From assembly GCF_001949145.1 (NCBI RefSeq), contig NW_019091380.1:2670254-2734253 (forward strand): a stretch of 64,000 bases of DNA, in the 5' to 3' direction. Each line of letters opens with the position of its first letter. Position 1 is the first letter of the stretch. Position numbers and translations under genes: made by a program. Below, piece after piece: positions 60,631-64,000 of this stretch. This DNA comes from Acanthaster planci. Lineage: Eukaryota; Echinodermata; Asteroidea; Valvatida; Acanthasteridae. Below the pieces are notes generated by a model that was not told where the DNA came from, did no database searches, and was given only the letters and a program-made list of their open reading frames with translations.

Positions 60631-63234
60631 AGCTTATCCCAGTCTTCATGATAAATGAAGATACTGGTTTATCTATGCAGTCGTGCAAACTAATTGTACG
60701 TGTAGACTAAAACACAAATTAAAGTGAGAGTGGGACGGCTTTCCACTTTGAAAAGTTATTTAGTGAGAAAGTTTGAAAAACAAAACACTTCAACCCAATT
60801 GAATCGTCCAAGTATTTTGGTGTTCTAAAATTGTAAAGCAGTGACACAATCAAAATGGCCTTTTAATTAGTTACTACTGCACACAGTGTCCTGCAGTGTA
60901 ATCATGAGACTGGCCTGGCTTTGTTGATGGAAAATTCCAACCGTGTGCGGGCATCAGTCCTAGAACAAAGAGTTTCTCAGCTCGTTAAATTTGGCAACCT
61001 AATGCACACCATCTCTGCGTTGTCCCTTCCTAAATTTAGCCACGTTTTAATAAATGCGGATCTGGTTGGTTCCACTCCAGTAGCTGCGTCTTCTTATTAG
61101 CGGTGGAAATGATACTGGCAGTTGTGTTTCCTTTGTGATGGTCATATCCACACCTGCTGTGGGAAGCTTAACAATTAAGTTCATTATGTGTAGTGTACCC
61201 CACAGAACCTATGGGCTTCCCCACATAACAGGTGCGCCAACCAGGCCCACAACCCATGATGTGTGTGATAGGCAAAAGATATGCTGTGCAGTAGCTGTGA
61301 GCATGCATTACAGCTTCTTCTCCCAGGGCACTCCACTCATGAATGTGTACATGTACCCATGCCATATACATGTAGTTTCTCTGTACTTCAGAGTGTTCCT
61401 TCTTTGTTAGTCATTGGCAAGCTTTGTTGCCAGATAAACGTACATGTAATCGTCCCATTGAGTTGTATGGTTCTTTGTCCTGGTGCCCTACTCGTGCGTA
61501 TACGCTTGAGAGTTTGTGCCATATGCCACATGTATTTAGTTCCTGTACCCAGACCTGGTTGGCCTGCTTTATAAATGCCTAAAACACCTGTTTCGATGTC
61601 ATGTATTTCGGAGTGTATGTATTCCAAGCTTGAATATATTTCTGCATGGGTATACAGTACATATGTACGTAACTTGGGCATTTGCACAAAAGTCTGAGAA
61701 ATTTTGTTGTAGTTTGTTGTCTTACTGATACTAGATGCTGGTATGGCATTTCAGTACCGGTACATTTACACTTGTTTGGCATGGTCATTCACTTGAAACA
61801 TTTGGATGAGGAATGGACTCAAAAGCTTCTGAATTGTTTCAGAAGCCCTTTTTTCAATGGGCAATATGCTGGTACTGGGTACTTGTAGCTTTTCGACTCC
61901 CTGATGCAGAATGGTATTTACATGTAACTGTCTTTGTGTCAGTTCACAGCCCCCAACCGTGCGAAGAAGATGGATGTTGGATATCGTGTTTCTGTAAACT
62001 CCCACGAAGTACATGTTCCTAAGTCTCTCAAACCCAGTATATGTAGTTGGTTTTGTATGATTTTGATTGATTTGGGACCATTCAACCCGGCCACAAGTTG
62101 ATATACTAGTACGTACACTTTGTCCTCAAAAGCTTCACTTGATGGAATGGGGAGTCTGTTTCATGAAGTTTTTAAAGGCCTATTTTTATAATGAAAACCT
62201 TATAAATCAATTGTGCTGGACATTCCAATGCCCTTGCCACTGCAGTTTTCTCATGAGGAATAAGAACTGTCTTTTCACAAATTACATGTAATTACGGTCA
62301 TGCTTTTTATTAATTCATTGCTGATCTTGCCAGCATGCGCTGCGTGTAATTTGTGTTTGTCCTGACCACCAATAATCCGCTTTGGAAATCGATTCAACCA
62401 GAAAAGTGCAGCCACCTCAAGCCAACTCAGTAGACTGGGAGAATATCTGTAGGCCCATCAGATATGGTACCTGTACTCTTATGCTTGCTATGTGCAGCTT
62501 GGGTTTTATATCAAGTACTGAAATGAAGCACCACTTGCTCTGAGTGGGACAGATCAAAATACATGTATACATGTCTGTCTGGTGGTGCATTGCTGAATTG
62601 TGAATAACATTCCACCCTGGGGACTTACATGTACAGTACATGCAGTGGTCTGTACACATGTGCATGTATTTGATATTTAAATGGCTTGTACCGTAGTCGT
62701 AGTGATGTCTCGTAGAAAGAGAATGCGTGCATGCACCGGTAACTTCACTTTAACCCCCGTACAAATGTAGATGAATGATCATGTAATCACATAGGCACTT
62801 GTTCTACATTCCTAAGACGTGAACCTTTACCCATAATCCATAAGTCACTCTGGTTGCAGCAATCTCTACAAATTGAAGACCCACATGATCGCGTTTGTAC
62901 AAGTATGATGTATTGTACAGTGTACATGTAGATGTACAGTGTACACTGGTGTATGTGTACATGTACTGTCATGGAGGTCTTCTGCAAGTTGAGATTGTCA
63001 TTATAGTAAGGCACTATTGCTTTGTAAGATGTGACATGTATTCTCTTCTCTTTTTATTACATGTACAAAAAATATTACAAGTCCCAACATGGTGCAAGTA
63101 CATGTACATGTACGTGTAGGTTTCTTGGATTGTTTTCAGCTTCTATTTTCAAATGACTCTACAAGTAGATTATAAATCAAAACAGACTTCCAAATTACTG
63201 GTACATGAAAATGCTGCTGCAAGTACTTGTACAT

Positions 63235-63352
63235 GTACCTTTGTCATTGTGAAATCATGTTACATGTACCTTTGTCATTGTGAAATCATGTTACATGTAC
63301 CTTTGTCATTGTGAAATCATGTTACATGTACCTTTGTCATTGTGAAATCATG
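63235..63352. repeat. Minisatellite, 31-bp unit
   Basis: Nearly four copies of GTACCTTTGTCATTGTGAAA plus TCATGTTACAT, starting at 63235, 63266, 63297 and 63328. They are practically identical, so the expansion is recent. TACATGTAC spans each unit junction. Confidence 0.95.
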
Positions 63353-64000
63353 CCTTAACTCTAATTTACTATACCCAGTATATCATGTATCTTGAAGGTT
63401 AATTGATGGACGTCACATACTGTAGAATTGTGTAGATTACCAGGCATTTTAGCTGCAGTTTGAATTGATTGTGTATACCTTGTTTCACATCATACCGGTA
63501 TGTTGAAACCTCTTATGCCACATTACATGCATGCATTGTCTATTGATTCCTGAGAATTTTGTTTCAGAAGAATCGGAACCACCTGCTATTTAAATCACTG
63601 TATGTAAATTATGAAATCACCCCTTTGCTCTTGTTCAGCATAGCAAATCATTGATCTTTTCAGTAAAAAGTGATACATGTGCACAAGATGGAAGCTGGCT
63701 TCGATCAGTGGTAACACCCAACTTGTTCAACTGACATTCAACGTCGATTGATGTTTTTACAGCAAGTGTCCATAAGGAGCCAGACTGTCAGAATCCTTGC
63801 CTTTCCAACCAGCCACAGGTCTTGCTCCGATCATACAGTCACAGACTTCGCATTTCTGATTTGAGTTTGTCACCATGATGAGTCAAATGGCCATTTGCCG
63901 AATCAATGAATAAATCAGAAGCCTTATTGTCCAGTGCTCTGATTGTTGGACAAAGGTACATGTATGTGTGCTCACGGACCATTTATTAGATAGACTCCAC

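Larger units (their letters stand above)
54560..64000 (+). other. Lgl second coding intron, running off the window
   Basis: At least 9.4 kb. I looked for the next conserved Lgl segment (YGAPGVEFTGLH-like) and did not find it. The intron contains the element 58702-59546 with a nested foldback, a CpG-rich island (60440-60630) and the 31-bp minisatellite (63235-63352). TACATGTA clusters are dense from about 61300 onward. The open frames inside are short and unrecognised. Confidence 0.65.

Overview
The window is animal nuclear DNA. Coding sequence is broken into short exons with GT/AG borders, introns run to 11 kb, and transposon debris is scattered throughout. Two intron-rich bilaterian genes, a secreted lectin with an apple/PAN-like tail, and very frequent short palindromes (TACATGTA, TACCGGTA) suggest an invertebrate deuterostome, most likely an echinoderm or hemichordate. 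The species cannot be fixed from the sequence alone.

Layout, all genes on the + strand. (1) 1-2086: upstream DNA with a CpG-rich block and a small inverted-repeat element. (2) 2087-2812: an uninterrupted gene for a secreted C-type lectin domain plus PAN/apple-like domain. (3) 4198-41432: a complete Rab11 family-interacting protein of class II (RAB11FIP3/RAB11FIP4, the fly nuclear fallout family). I could join 15 coding exons in phase into a 585-residue protein with an EF-hand pair, an acidic Ser-rich linker, a long coiled coil and a C-terminal Rab11-binding domain. Up to four further candidate exons in the linker would keep the frame. (4) 41433-about 50700: its 3' UTR and intergenic DNA. (5) about 50700-64000: the promoter, a 5' UTR with one inferred intron, and the first two coding exons of a lethal giant larvae (LLGL1/LLGL2) orthologue, which runs off the right edge inside a large intron.

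The two complex genes sit head to tail. FIP3/4 proteins link Rab11 recycling endosomes to motors and the cytokinetic furrow. Lgl sets basolateral polarity and membrane delivery. A shared linkage is interesting but may be only ancestral gene order.

The introns hold a 473-bp hAT-like element with an imperfect 8-bp target duplication, an 845-bp element ending in CAGRGCTCGAAATT with a 5-bp duplication, a 156-bp near-complete foldback, several other inverted-repeat elements, a LINE reverse-transcriptase tail, and minisatellites of 42, 31 and 12 bp. I found no tRNA, rRNA, CRISPR array or prokaryotic feature. The features most worth testing are the cluster of symmetric phase-2 candidate cassette exons, the possible poison exon at 21272, the Gly in the Rab11-binding YMD/YID motif, and the uneven spread of the palindromic octamers.
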